Below are positions 1 through 7,121 of a stretch of DNA of 64,000 nt, piece by piece. Numbering within the stretch: the stretch's first letter is position 1; every line of letters starts with the position of its first letter. The notes under the pieces are model-generated. The model was not told the origin of the DNA. It saw only the letters and a program-made list of their open reading frames with translations, and did no database searches. This stretch comes from Paenibacillus hamazuiensis. Lineage in GTDB: Bacteria > Bacillota > Bacilli > Paenibacillales > NBRC-103111. Made by a program: the position numbers and the translations under genes. Location of the stretch: the NCBI RefSeq assembly GCF_023276405.1, contig NZ_JALRMO010000001.1:4092001-4156000 (forward strand). Reading direction: 5' to 3'.

Positions 1-348
1 TCTGTCCGCATCCTCCGAGCTGAGCTTGACGATAACCTCGCCTTCTTCCACCAGATCGCCGCGTTTTTTCAAAATTGCCCCGACGTCTCCGCCCGTTTTG
101 GCGAGCGCATCGATCTGCACGGAGGACAGTACCTCGGCCGGCAGTTCAAGAGGCTCGGCGATTTTTTGCTTGGCGATTTTCTCCATCTTCACCGCGGACT
201 CGACTTGAGCGGAGTTCAGAGCTTTGTCCGCCGGAAGCACTGCGAACGAACACCCTGCAACTGCGATAATGGACACGGCGAGGCCGGCGGCACCGGTTAT
301 TTTCAGAGCTGTCCATAATGAACGCGACTTGCTTCTTTTTTGTCTCAC
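1..348 (-). CDS. Membrane-fusion (HlyD/RND adaptor-like) lipoprotein, N-terminal part
   Basis: The gene runs off the left edge; 116 codons are visible from a GTG start at 348. The start is supported by a GGAAGGAGG ribosome site at about 358-366, and the GTG overlaps the upstream ugd stop as GTGA, so translation is probably coupled. The N-terminus is basic (RQKRSKSRS), then a hydrophobic segment ending in the lipobox VAGC at residues 35-38. A region follows with the biotinyl-lipoyl-like pattern of adaptor proteins (EPLELPAEVLSSVQIDAL, then DLVEEGEVIVKLSSEDA), as expected where the barrel-sandwich domain begins. Such proteins join an inner-membrane exporter to the outside of the membrane. Position after the EPS precursor genes suggests export of a surface product, but the partner transporter is outside the window. 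Family call is moderately sure; substrate unknown. Confidence 0.6.
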   Translation of the reverse strand, partial: MRQKRSKSRSLWTALKITGAAGLAVSIIAVAGCSFAVLPADKALNSAQVESAVKMEKIAKQKIAEPLELPAEVLSSVQIDALAKTGGDVGAILKKRGDLVEEGEVIVKLSSEDADR

Positions 349-1730
349 GAAACGTGGCTCCTCCTTCCTGTTTGCTGATCGCGGTTCGGATTGCCCAATC
401 CGATCCCGTCATACTCCAGACCGGCACGCCGGCTCTCGCCCAGCGCATTGCGCCCGTCAATAAGCAAAGGCCGGCGCATGACGGAGCGCAAATAATCCGG
501 CTCAAGGTTCACGTATTCCGGCCATTCCGTGACAAGCAGCGCCGCTCCCGCATTTTTTAAAACTTCCTCCAGATTGCTTCTCAAGCGGACTTTGGCCGGC
601 AGCAGGGGGCGCGCTTTCTCCAGAGCGACGGGATCGTGCACGAAAACCTCCGCCCCCTCATCGATCAAAGCATTGATGATCGGAATGCTCGGCGCTTCGC
701 GCAAATCGTCGGTTCCCGGCTTGAACGTAAGGCCGAGCACCGCGATCTTTTCCCCGTAAATCGGGTATACATGTTCTCTGAGCTTTTCGATGACTCTGTA
801 TTTCTGCTCGTTATTGACTTCGATGACGGCGGACAGCAGCTTGAATTCGTAGCCGTTCGTGTCGGCGATATACTGCAGCGCTTTTGTATCCTTCGGAAAA
901 CAGCTTCCTCCGTATCCGATGCCGGCCCTGAGGAACGATGAGCCGATTCGCGGATCCGTTCCGATAATCCGGGCGACGTTCGTCACATCGGCGCCGACCC
1001 TGTCGCATACGTTGGCAATTTCGTTGATGAAGCTGATTTTCATGGAAAGAAACGCGTTGGCCGCATACTTGGCAAGCTCCGCACTTCTTCGGTCGACTCT
1101 GATGAGCGGCACATGCGTGAGCCCTGCCGGCCGCGGCGTATGGTCGGGAGCCTTGAAGCTTTGGCTAATAATCGAAGAGTACAAATCGGTCAGAACCGCT
1201 ACCGACGAGTCGTCGCCTCCGACAACGATCCGATCCGGATACAACGTATCGTAAACCGCCTTGCTTTGCGATAAAAATTCGGGATTGGAAGCTACGGAAA
1301 CCTTGTCGCCCAAGCCGGCCTCATCGATCATCCCGGCAATCTGATCCGCCGTCCCGACCGGCACGGTGCTTTTGTTCACCAGCACGGTCGGCTTCTCTTT
1401 CCCGCTCAAATACCGGGTTGTATTTTCGACGGCCGCAAGCAGGTAGGAAAGATTGGGCGATCCGTCCGGCCCCGCCGGCGTGCCTACCGCGAAAAAGATA
1501 ACGTCCGCCTCCAGCACCGAATCCAGATAAGATGTGGTGAAAGCAAGGCGGTCCCGCGACTCCGCCATAAGCTCGCCCAATCCCGGTTCGAATATCGGCA
1601 AAACGCCATCGTTCAGCCGATCGATCTTGCCGATATCCAGATCGACGCAAGTGACCTCATGCCCGAGATATGCTAACGTGACTCCCGTTGTCAACCCGAC
1701 ATAACCTGTGCCAATAACCGTAACTTTCAT
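345..1730 (-). CDS. ugd: UDP-glucose 6-dehydrogenase
   Basis: Oxidises UDP-glucose to UDP-glucuronate with two NAD+, giving an acidic sugar donor for exopolysaccharide or teichuronic acid. The 461-residue protein starts with the Rossmann motif GTGYVG (residues 7-12). It carries the catalytic-cysteine motif GGSCFPKDT near residue 275 and ends with the UDP-binding domain (LTFKPGTDDLREAPS, then LIDGRNALG). Length is slightly above the usual 430-450 because of a polar C-terminal tail. It lies 15 nt downstream of galU, which makes its substrate, and its stop overlaps the start of the adaptor gene. Family assignment is secure; which polymer receives the glucuronate is not shown by the sequence. Confidence 0.95.
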   Translation of the reverse strand: MKVTVIGTGYVGLTTGVTLAYLGHEVTCVDLDIGKIDRLNDGVLPIFEPGLGELMAESRDRLAFTTSYLDSVLEADVIFFAVGTPAGPDGSPNLSYLLAAVENTTRYLSGKEKPTVLVNKSTVPVGTADQIAGMIDEAGLGDKVSVASNPEFLSQSKAVYDTLYPDRIVVGGDDSSVAVLTDLYSSIISQSFKAPDHTPRPAGLTHVPLIRVDRRSAELAKYAANAFLSMKISFINEIANVCDRVGADVTNVARIIGTDPRIGSSFLRAGIGYGGSCFPKDTKALQYIADTNGYEFKLLSAVIEVNNEQKYRVIEKLREHVYPIYGEKIAVLGLTFKPGTDDLREAPSIPIINALIDEGAEVFVHDPVALEKARPLLPAKVRLRSNLEEVLKNAGAALLVTEWPEYVNLEPDYLRSVMRRPLLIDGRNALGESRRAGLEYDGIGLGNPNRDQQTGRRSHVS

Positions 1731-1745
1731 ATTCGATTCTCCTGT

Positions 1746-2630
1746 CTAGCCGATGGCCTGGGATTGCTTGCGCACCATTTTTTCCATTTCCTCCAGCAGC
1801 TGCGTCCGCAATTCCGAATTTTGCATGGCGAAATCGAGCGTCGTCAAAATAAAACCAAGCTTTTCCCCCACGTCATAACGTACCCCTTGGAAATGATAGG
1901 CATATACGTTTTGAATCTCATTTAATCTGCGAATCGCATCGGTCAGTTGAATCTCGCCGCCGGCACCCTCCTCTTGAAGGTCCAGAAACCGGAATATTTC
2001 CGGATTTAAAATATAACGCCCCATGATGGCCAAATTCGAAGGAGCCTGCCCGGCCGGCGGTTTCTCGACAAACGTGCGGACTTGATATAATCTCCCCTCT
2101 TTCGCTATCGGATCGATAATGCCGTATCGCTGGGTTTCGCTATCCGCTACCGGCTGGACCCCGATGATCGACCCGCCGGTGCTTTCATACTGGTGGATGA
2201 GCTGCTTCAAGCAGGGAACTTCGGCTTGCACGATGTCGTCGCCGAGCAGCACCGCAAACGGCTCGTCGCCGATAAATCTTCTCGCGCACCAGACCGCATG
2301 GCCGAGACCCTTCGGCTCTTTTTGACGTATGTAATGGATATCGACCTTGGACGAACGCTGTACGGCTTCAAGCAGCTTCAGCTTGCCTTTCTCCGCCAGG
2401 TTGTTTTCGAGCTCGAATGCGTGGTCGAAATGATCTTCGATCGCCCTTTTTCCTTTACCGGTCACGATGATAATGTCTTCGATGCCGGCTTCCACCGCTT
2501 CTTCCACGATGTACTGAATCGTCGGTTTATCGATGATCGGCAGCATTTCCTTCGGCATCGCCTTGGTGGCGGGCAGAAATCTCGTCCCGAGCCCTGCGGC
2601 GGGGATGATGGCCTTTCGCACTTGTTTCAT
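1746..2630 (-). CDS. galU: UTP--glucose-1-phosphate uridylyltransferase
   Basis: Makes UDP-glucose from UTP and glucose 1-phosphate in the cytoplasm. The 294-residue length is typical. The nucleotidyltransferase signature is [20 protein letters not shown] near the N-terminus, followed by [19 protein letters not shown] and the late [20 protein letters not shown] block. The start has an AGGAG ribosome site (GGAGGAGTATACATG). It is followed 15 nt later by ugd, so the two form a UDP-glucuronate supply unit for the EPS genes upstream. A TATAAT-like -10 box at 2689-2694 may give it its own promoter. In Bacillus the orthologue is called gtaB. Confidence 0.95.
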   Translation of the reverse strand: MKQVRKAIIPAAGLGTRFLPATKAMPKEMLPIIDKPTIQYIVEEAVEAGIEDIIIVTGKGKRAIEDHFDHAFELENNLAEKGKLKLLEAVQRSSKVDIHYIRQKEPKGLGHAVWCARRFIGDEPFAVLLGDDIVQAEVPCLKQLIHQYESTGGSIIGVQPVADSETQRYGIIDPIAKEGRLYQVRTFVEKPPAGQAPSNLAIMGRYILNPEIFRFLDLQEEGAGGEIQLTDAIRRLNEIQNVYAYHFQGVRYDVGEKLGFILTTLDFAMQNSELRTQLLEEMEKMVRKQSQAIG

Positions 2631-2961
2631 GTATACTCCTCCGTTTTCTGCATTAAGATATGGCTTGATTTTCGCGTTAAAAAAACTAATTATACCGTCT
2701 TATCGGCGTAGGTCGGCGAACACTAAACGCTTCTTAAGGCACGATTCCATCCACTTCGCCTTCTCGCCGCAATCTCGGATAAAACGATATAACTAGAGTT
2801 TTTAGAAAATAAATCAAGAGAAATAGGGCATCTAACCCTCCCTCACGCCACACCCTTGACAATGAAATGTCTAAGGTTCCTTTGAACCCACAGCATGGCC
2901 GAGTGCCTACAATGATAAAGGTGTAGTAGACATTACCTGTTTTATTAAAGAAGCGTGATTA
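2631..2961. other. Intergenic region between galU and the CpsD-type kinase
   Basis: This 331-bp AT-rich stretch holds no convincing gene. A minus-strand TATAAT at 2689-2694 lies about 60 nt before the galU start, but its -35 region is poor. A copy of a dispersed repeat also found at 49098-49140 occupies 2715-2759. No GATACA-type palindrome and no clear terminator was seen, so read-through from the kinase gene into galU is possible. Confidence 0.5.
2715..2759. repeat. Dispersed repeat, copy 1
   Basis: The segment from GGCGAAC to CCACTTCGC closely matches 49098-49140. Shared blocks are GGCGAAC, CGCTTCT and GCACGATTCC followed by TCCACTTCGC, with only small gaps between. The second copy forms the right half of a long palindrome; this copy lacks the outer arms. 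Confidence 0.55.
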
Positions 2962-3627
2962 TTAATATGCTGCGGTTACCGTTCCATCCGACTTGTTAAA
3001 CACGGTTCCGATAACGTTCGCTTTGACGTGCGCCAAATCTTCCTTCAGCTTTTGGGCTGCCGCGCGTTTCACCTTGCCGTATTCGACGACAACGAGCACG
3101 CCGTCGCTTTTGGCCGCTATGACCTTGGCGTCAATAAATGCGGAGGACGGGGGCGTATCGATCAGAATGACATCGTAACGCGTCTTCAATTCATCCAGCA
3201 GCGCATCCATCTTTTTGGACGCGGCAAGCTCGGAAGGATTGGAAATCGCCGATCCGGAAGTGATGCAGTCCACATTTTCGATGCCCGTACTCCGGACAAT
3301 TTCGTTTAAGTTCGGGGAGCTGGCCGCAAAGAGACTTGTCAGCCCGACCCGATTATCTCCGCCGAAGGCAAGATGCAGGGACGGATGGCGAAGATCGCCG
3401 TCGACGACGAGAACTTTCCTGCCGGCCTGTGCATAAGCGACGGCCAAGTTGAGAAGCGTTGTCGTTTTCCCTTCGCCCCGATTGGACGATACGACCGCAA
3501 TGGTTTTCAGTTCATTGCCGTTTCCGGCAAAATCGATATTGATCCGCAAAATCCGGTATGCTTCCGATGTCGGAGAGCTTGGACTCAGATGCGTTACGAT
3601 TGGAATATTAGATGCTGCCTTTGGCAT
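2962..3627 (-). CDS. CpsD/CapB-type bacterial tyrosine kinase (EPS regulation)
   Basis: A cytoplasmic P-loop kinase that works with the Wzz-like membrane protein to control polysaccharide chain length and export. The 221 residues show Walker A (NRGEGKTTT, about 49-57), Walker A' (VLVVDGDLRHP, 72-82) and Walker B (VILIDTPP, 153-160). The start ATG overlaps the end of the upstream wzz-like gene by 20 bp, the usual split arrangement in Firmicutes. Oddity: the C-terminus ends SDGTVTAAY with one terminal tyrosine instead of the tyrosine cluster typical of CpsD and Bacillus YwqD/PtkA. Either autophosphorylation uses that single residue or the regulation differs. Family is sure; active kinase is probable. 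Confidence 0.9.
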   Translation of the reverse strand: MPKAASNIPIVTHLSPSSPTSEAYRILRINIDFAGNGNELKTIAVVSSNRGEGKTTTLLNLAVAYAQAGRKVLVVDGDLRHPSLHLAFGGDNRVGLTSLFAASSPNLNEIVRSTGIENVDCITSGSAISNPSELAASKKMDALLDELKTRYDVILIDTPPSSAFIDAKVIAAKSDGVLVVVEYGKVKRAAAQKLKEDLAHVKANVIGTVFNKSDGTVTAAY

Positions 3628-4357
3628 ATTCCCCCACCTTTCTTGGAGTGACGGCGCGGCCCGACGATTTCAGCTCGGATTTCTTCATAATAGGAATCGT
3701 TGAGAGCATCGGCGCGCCGAAAATTTTTTGAATATCTTCTTCCCTTTTGATCGTATCGTTCAAATACTCAAGCAGAAAGGCGATGCCGATCCCGAACAAA
3801 AGCGAAACCGCAAAGCTGATGATCACATATTGATTGGCTTTGGAATTCAGCGGTTTGGGTGCATCCGTCAGCTTGGCCGGGTTTAAGATGGTAACATTGT
3901 CAACCTTCATGATTTTGGGGATTTCCGTTTGGAACACTTCGGAAACGGCGTTGACGATCTTGACGGCTCTTGCATAGGAGGTATCCATTACGCTGAGCGT
4001 CATGACCTGGGTACCGTTAAAGGCGGATACGTTAACGATCGAAGCGAGCTGTTCAGGGGTAAGCTGCAAATCCGGGTACCTCATAACGACTTTATCCATA
4101 ATCGCGGGAGTATTGATGATCTCTTTATAGGTGTCGATCAGTCTGATGTTTATGGCCATAGCTCCAAAATCCATCTGCTCCTTGCCCATCTGATCCAATT
4201 CGACCGTCTTATTCACAATTAGCTTCGTAGACGCCTGGTAAATCGGGACATTATTGACGTAGCTGAAAAAGATCGTAGTTATTGTCGAAACGAGGACAAC
4301 TATAGCTATAAGCCATAGACGCTTCTTTATGATTTGCAAATACTCTTTGAGTTCCAT
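3608..4357 (-). CDS. Wzz/YveK-type chain-length and kinase-activator membrane protein
   Basis: A polysaccharide co-polymerase that sets chain length and activates the adjacent kinase. It has 249 residues. Membrane segment 1 is about residues 14-34 (LWLIAIVVLVSTITTIFF), then comes an extracytoplasmic domain. A proline-containing stretch (DAPKPLNSKANQ) precedes membrane segment 2 at about 176-198 (ISFAVSLLFGIGIAFLLEYL). A cytoplasmic tail follows that would contact the kinase. The start is supported by GGAGG 9 nt upstream. It is the first gene of the EPS unit. Its promoter lies 80-110 bp upstream and contains two GATACA-type palindromes, one of them in the -35/-10 spacer, so it is probably repressed by an Xre protein encoded nearby. 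Confidence 0.92.
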   Translation of the reverse strand: MELKEYLQIIKKRLWLIAIVVLVSTITTIFFSYVNNVPIYQASTKLIVNKTVELDQMGKEQMDFGAMAINIRLIDTYKEIINTPAIMDKVVMRYPDLQLTPEQLASIVNVSAFNGTQVMTLSVMDTSYARAVKIVNAVSEVFQTEIPKIMKVDNVTILNPAKLTDAPKPLNSKANQYVIISFAVSLLFGIGIAFLLEYLNDTIKREEDIQKIFGAPMLSTIPIMKKSELKSSGRAVTPRKVGEYAKGSI

Positions 4358-4407
4358 TTACCGATTCCTCCAATAATCATAGTTAAAAATGTTATTTCGA
4401 ACCCTCT

Positions 4408-4422
4408 GATACAATATGTATC
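4408..4422. promoter_or_regulatory. Xre-type operator (downstream site)
   Basis: GATACAATATGTATC: perfect 6-bp arms around a 3-bp centre, just downstream of the predicted EPS transcription start. It is 37 bp centre-to-centre from the spacer site, which would allow cooperative binding. Confidence 0.7.
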
Positions 4423-4437
4423 ATTTTCACATTACTT

Positions 4438-4466
4438 ACTATATGATACATTCTGTATCCTGTCAA
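4438..4466 (-). promoter_or_regulatory. Promoter of the EPS unit with operator in its spacer
   Basis: On the minus strand TTGACA (4461-4466) and TATAGT (4438-4443) are separated by exactly 17 bp. The spacer is almost filled by a GATACA-N3-TGTATC palindrome (4445-4459). Transcription would start near 4431, about 75 nt before the wzz-like gene. A bound repressor would cover the RNA polymerase site. Confidence 0.7.
4445..4459. promoter_or_regulatory. Xre-type operator (spacer site)
   Basis: GATACATTCTGTATC: perfect 6-bp arms around a 3-bp centre, lying between the -35 and -10 boxes of the EPS promoter. Confidence 0.7.
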
Positions 4467-4798
4467 CCATTTTTTCAAAGAAATCGCTCACTATTTTCGA
4501 TGCAATTCGTTTCTTTTCTACAAATGAAGATCAAGAGAAAGCATGGGCTGGGGCATTTTAATTTGGAGAAAACCACCCGGCAACACGTTGCTCTATGAGG
4601 AATAACACGGGAAACGGGGCGCGTTGAAGATGCATAGCAAGCTCGAGGGAAAACGCGGTGAAGCTCCGAAATAGGGGATGTGAACGTGCCTCGGAACACA
4701 TCTATCCGATGACCGGCGAATTCGATTACGACGGTCACCGCAGACCATGAGCCGATGAAAAACGCCTCTTTCTTTATATAAAAAAACTGAAACTGTGC

Positions 4799-5017
4799 CT
4801 ACCCTTGAATATGGTTATTATGTTCGCCTTCCATGACATACTCGACGCTAACGGAAAAAAACCTTGCGATCTTGATCAAAGTTTCATAATCAGGCTGTCT
4901 GCGGTCATTCTCATAATGAGAAAGGGCTGCACGGGTCACCCCGATAATCTGTGCCAATTCTCCTTGCGTAATATGCCTTTGCTCACGCAGCTTAGAAATT
5001 CGCTTCCCTAATTTCAT
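4799..5017 (-). CDS. Small Xre-family repressor (HTH only)
   Basis: A 72-residue protein that is almost entirely a helix-turn-helix domain: RISKLREQRHITQGELAQII, then GVTRAALSHYENDRRQPDY, then ETLIKIARFFSVSVEYVMEG. Its recognition-helix region (TRAALSHYENDRRQPDYETL) is nearly identical to that of the larger Xre at 7450-7818 (TRASLSHYENNRREPDYETI), so both probably bind the same operator. There is no extra dimerisation or sensor domain, so it may act as a simple repressor or form mixed dimers. The ribosome site is weak. A near-match operator (5143-5157) and a catabolite-response-like site (5083-5096) lie upstream, suggesting autoregulation and carbon input. DNA-binding role is sure; targets are inferred. 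Confidence 0.88.
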   Translation of the reverse strand: MKLGKRISKLREQRHITQGELAQIIGVTRAALSHYENDRRQPDYETLIKIARFFSVSVEYVMEGEHNNHIQG

Positions 5018-5082
5018 CTTGGCAGTATCAATCCTTTCCTATCCGTTTGTCTCCAAGAGCGGCCGAAACATCCCGGAAACGA

Positions 5083-5096
5083 TGTAATCGCTTTCC
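5083..5096. promoter_or_regulatory. Candidate catabolite response element
   Basis: TGTAATCGCTTTCC fits the CcpA consensus TGWNANCGNTNWCA at every fixed position except the last. It lies between the small Xre gene and its upstream operator. Seen by eye only. Confidence 0.4.
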
Positions 5097-5142
5097 CCCC
5101 GGCATATTGCATGATACAAAATAATATTTTCAACTAGTGTCG

Positions 5143-5157
5143 GTTACATTTCGTATC
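5143..5157. promoter_or_regulatory. Xre-type operator, near match
   Basis: GTTACATTTCGTATC differs from GATACA-N3-TGTATC at two positions. It lies about 126 bp upstream of the small Xre start, with another half site (GATACA at 5113-5118) closer to the gene. Confidence 0.5.
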
Positions 5158-5177
5158 GTCCCTGGCATAAAAATAGG

Positions 5178-5612
5178 CTACGTATGCACATCTAGCACCT
5201 CCCCCACTTCCGGGAAGCTTGCTTCGTATGCGCTAAACGCGAAAGTTTGCAATCCCTCATCGCGTTTTGCAGCCAAAATATGCTTGGCGAGAAAACGAAA
5301 GCGGGACCGCTCGGCATGATCCATCAAAAATTCGACCGGGTAAAGGTAATGTCCGTCCTCCGCCTTTTCCTGTCCGGTCAATCTGCCGTCAATTACGATG
5401 GAGGAATGAGGCAGAATCAGCTTAAACGAAAGCACCGTGTCCGGAACGATCGGAATATTTAACCGCGAAATAAAACGAAGACCGGACGAGCCTAAGCTTT
5501 CCAACCGGATCGGCGCGAATTTCGTCTCTACTTTTTTTCCGTTCATCTCGCGAATGGTCATTAGACATTCCAGATCATCGTATTTTCCAGGCTTAAGCGT
5601 TTCATAGATCAT
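5178..5612 (-). CDS. PilZ-like domain protein
   Basis: A 144-residue soluble protein with no signal or membrane segment. The fold pattern is PilZ-like: IRLESLGSSGLRFIS resembles the conserved D/N-x-S-x-x-G loop, followed by beta strands (TVLSFKLILP, SIVIDGRLTG) and a closing block YPVEFLMDHAERSRFRFLAKHI typical of the PilZ end. PilZ domains usually bind cyclic di-GMP. The first arginine motif (RxxxR) is not clearly conserved here, so ligand binding is uncertain. It is a single gene with its own promoter carrying a spacer operator of the same palindrome as the EPS unit, which places it in the same regulon. A link between second-messenger signalling and matrix production is inferred, not shown. 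Confidence 0.6.
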   Translation of the reverse strand: MIYETLKPGKYDDLECLMTIREMNGKKVETKFAPIRLESLGSSGLRFISRLNIPIVPDTVLSFKLILPHSSIVIDGRLTGQEKAEDGHYLYPVEFLMDHAERSRFRFLAKHILAAKRDEGLQTFAFSAYEASFPEVGEVLDVHT

Positions 5613-5654
5613 AACTATTCTTCCCTTACTTCTATGATTAGTAATAGGACCTCA

Positions 5655-5669
5655 AATACAAAACGTACC
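5655..5669. promoter_or_regulatory. Degenerate Xre-type operator (downstream site)
   Basis: AATACAAAACGTACC matches 12 positions' worth of the palindrome loosely (three mismatched arm bases). It lies 31 bp centre-to-centre from the spacer site, mirroring the two-site layout of the EPS promoter. Confidence 0.35.
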
Positions 5670-5678
5670 CTAATATCT

Positions 5679-5708
5679 AATTTATGATACGTTTTGTATC
5701 TTTGTCAA
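5679..5708 (-). promoter_or_regulatory. Promoter of the PilZ-like gene with operator in its spacer
   Basis: Minus-strand TTGACA (5703-5708) and TAAATT (5679-5684) are 18 bp apart. The spacer contains GATACGTTTTGTATC at 5686-5700, one arm base off the perfect palindrome. This is the same design as at 4438-4466. Confidence 0.62.
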
Positions 5709-5782
5709 GCTGAATTTAGGTTTTTTTACCTTTTATGGGGCAAAATCGAGGAAAACTGGGGGATCCCGTCTGGATTGAGGAT

Positions 5783-6223
5783 TTACTCGGCTAACCTTCG
5801 GCGCAAAACCCGGCTTTGAATTAACATCAACCAATAATGGGATGCCATCACACCGGCCGCATCAACGAGGACATCGTACAATCTACCGTCTCTAAACGTA
5901 TGCAGCTGTAAAATCTCCGTCACTACCGCAAATGCAATGGTAAGAAGCGCAGAGTATGCCCGATGTTTTATGAGTGCATAGATAAGCAAATCCAGAATTG
6001 CGAATCCCAAAAAATGTCCTGCTTTGATTATGAAAACGTGAGAGTGTGTCTTGAACATATCGTCAAATATAAAGAAATCGCGGTAATTCGAATAAGGATG
6101 CCATACAATTAAGACCTTGCCCTTAAAGGCATTATCCAAATTAACGGCACACGTAAAAATGAACAGCACTAGCGCCCATAACGCCGCTGCTGCCGCCTTT
6201 ATACCGATCAAAGTCATCCGCAA
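5783..6223 (-). CDS. VanZ-family membrane protein
   Basis: A 146-residue integral membrane protein with four hydrophobic segments: about 8-26, 66-84 (GHFLGFAILDLLIYALI), 90-106 and 120-136. The VanZ pattern is visible: a KxGHF block before segment 2, then TEILQLHTFRDGRLYDVLVDAAGV. VanZ proteins are known from teicoplanin resistance, but most chromosomal members have no assigned function. The start used is TTG at 6223 with GGAG 9 nt upstream; an ATG at 6217 is an alternative with poorer spacing. It lies upstream of the PilZ-like gene on the same strand but is separated from it by that gene's own promoter. Not evidence of a vancomycin resistance cluster. Confidence 0.75.
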   Translation of the reverse strand: MRMTLIGIKAAAAALWALVLFIFTCAVNLDNAFKGKVLIVWHPYSNYRDFFIFDDMFKTHSHVFIIKAGHFLGFAILDLLIYALIKHRAYSALLTIAFAVVTEILQLHTFRDGRLYDVLVDAAGVMASHYWLMLIQSRVLRRRLAE

Positions 6224-6261
6224 GTCGACTCACTCCACGTAAAATGATGTTGCAGCTTATA

Positions 6262-6531
6262 CTACTGCGCATTGAATCTCAGCCTAATGAAATTAGCAAA
6301 AACAGGGTATACCGCCTTTTTTTGTTTCGAGTAAAACCAGCGCTGATAATGTTTTTTGCACAGGGACCGGGCGTGGTATTTGTTTCCGCACCCGGGTTCC
6401 GAGCAAATGTGATCCTGGCGTTCCCTCCGCAGATCGTACCTTCCCGTCCGTCTAAGCCGTTGATGATGCTTGGAGCACAGCTGTTTGGCTTTGACCGGGT
6501 TCGAACAACCGCTAATCTTGCAAGTTTCCAT
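6262..6531 (-). CDS. Small protein with two zinc-knuckle repeats
   Basis: An 89-residue basic protein with two copies of the same short motif. Copy one is CKISGCSNPVKAKQLCSKHH (from residue 4), followed by QRLRRTG; copy two is CSEPGCGNKYHARSLCKKHY (from about residue 43), followed by QRW. Each has the pattern C-x4-C-x8-C-x2-H-[HY]-QR, expected to bind one zinc ion. This motif occurs at the N-terminus of some phage-type HNH endonucleases and in stand-alone small proteins; no nuclease domain is present here. A good GGGAG ribosome site precedes the ATG, and a near-match GATACA-type operator lies 29 bp upstream, so it may belong to the surface regulon. DNA or RNA binding is likely from the charge, otherwise function is unknown. 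Confidence 0.65.
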   Translation of the reverse strand: METCKISGCSNPVKAKQLCSKHHQRLRRTGRYDLRRERQDHICSEPGCGNKYHARSLCKKHYQRWFYSKQKKAVYPVFANFIRLRFNAQ

Positions 6532-6559
6532 TTCTTACAACTCCCTTTCAACATTTTTT

Positions 6560-6574
6560 GTCACATTTTGTATC
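6560..6574. promoter_or_regulatory. Xre-type operator, near match
   Basis: GTCACATTTTGTATC differs from the palindrome at two arm positions and lies 29 bp upstream of the zinc-knuckle gene on the minus strand. Confidence 0.45.
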
Positions 6575-6668
6575 ATTGTGGATGCACCAAATCTCCGGAA
6601 AACCTCGATGTTATGCGGATATTTGTCTAAAATTGTAGATTAGGCAAGAAAAAAGGGTTCAAATTATC

Positions 6669-6683
6669 GATACAATTTGTTAC
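6669..6683. promoter_or_regulatory. Xre-type operator upstream of a small gene
   Basis: GATACAATTTGTTAC has one mismatched arm base. A plus-strand TATAGA (6686-6691) follows directly and would serve as -10 box for the 49-codon gene at 6730. The operator would lie in the spacer of that promoter. Confidence 0.5.
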
Positions 6684-6729
6684 AGTATAGATATGCAAAT
6701 ACCACAGTCTCAGAAAAAGGAGAATTTTC

Positions 6730-6879
6730 ATGTACTGGTGCATCCGTTGCCGGGCCTTTCATCATAAATCGAAAACAAAAAGCGACACTATTTTCAACAC
6801 CGGATTTATTTATATTAATAATACGCTGTATCCGGTAGGCATTTGTTCCACTCTAATATCAAAACCGAAAAACAACTGA
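6730..6879 (+). CDS. 49-residue hypothetical protein
   Basis: ATG at 6730 is preceded by AAGGAG with a 7-nt spacer, and the frame ends in TGA at 6877-6879. The product begins MYWCIRCRAFHHKSK and contains CxxC plus two histidines, then a later cysteine (YPVGICSTL), so it could hold a metal. No family recognised. An operator and a -10 box stand 40-60 bp upstream, in the arrangement seen for other genes of this region, which supports it being a real gene. It faces the 71-residue gene at 6906-7121, with only 26 bp between their ends. Confidence 0.5.
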   Translation: MYWCIRCRAFHHKSKTKSDTIFNTGFIYINNTLYPVGICSTLISKPKNN

Positions 6880-6905
6880 ACCGGAACGAATCCAGAGCTG
6901 CTAAT

Positions 6906-7121
6906 CTATACCTGAAAATCGATACCATTTGTATCGTCAGTGGCAAGACTTTCAAGCTTGCTGGCGGTCGGGTGGCTGTTCGATTGCCTTTCGAGAGCGG
7001 GAGATTCCTTGAGAGCCGGGGTGGAATTGCTTTCAATCGAAGTGTTGATTAACTTATTTATGTCCAGACCGAGTTGGTAAAACACTTTTTTCATATCCAA
7101 ATTCCTTGTCCTGTCTTCCAT
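6906..7121 (-). CDS. 71-residue hypothetical protein (LGLDxN family, copy 1)
   Basis: The start ATG at 7121 has AGGAGG 6 nt upstream, a strong signal; a longer frame to 7166 would place that site inside the gene. The N-terminal part NLDMKKVFYQLGLDINKLIN matches the product of the small gene at 8112-8264 (ELDIIKVSKELGLDANRLLE). The shared pattern is LD-x2-KV-x3-LGLD-x-N-x-L. The rest is polar and Ser/Pro-rich. The helix-turn-helix spacing of the shared segment distantly recalls the SinI/SinR hook, but identity is too low to claim it. The gene is divergent from the Xre gene at 7450. It carries an internal palindrome GATACCATTTGTATC (6921-6935) near its 3' end. A small partner or antagonist of Xre is one possibility. 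Confidence 0.6.
   Translation of the reverse strand: MEDRTRNLDMKKVFYQLGLDINKLINTSIESNSTPALKESPALERQSNSHPTASKLESLATDDTNGIDFQV
6921..6935. promoter_or_regulatory. Intragenic Xre-type palindrome
   Basis: GATACCATTTGTATC has one mismatched arm base. It lies inside the 3' end of the 71-residue gene. It may be chance, or an auxiliary site between the flanking operators. Confidence 0.3.

Larger units (their letters stand above)
4358..4798. other. Intergenic region upstream of the EPS unit
   Basis: This 441-bp stretch lies between the wzz-like start and the end of the small Xre gene. The left part (4408-4466) holds the EPS promoter and two palindromic operators. The rest (about 4470-4798) contains an 87-codon minus-strand open frame with no ribosome site or family features, judged not to be a gene. 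No clear terminator hairpin for the Xre gene was found. Confidence 0.5.

Noticed and set aside
4475-4738. 87-codon minus-strand open frame in the EPS upstream region
   Set aside because: No ribosome site, cysteine- and arginine-rich composition without family features, and it ends just before the EPS promoter; treated as chance.
5783-6223. VanZ-like gene as sign of a glycopeptide-resistance cluster
   Set aside because: No VanH/A/X or ligase genes nearby; VanZ-like proteins are common in Firmicutes without resistance roles.
6279-6554. 91-codon minus-strand frame overlapping the zinc-knuckle gene
   Set aside because: Different frame of the same stretch; the zinc-knuckle frame has repeated cysteine motifs and a ribosome site.
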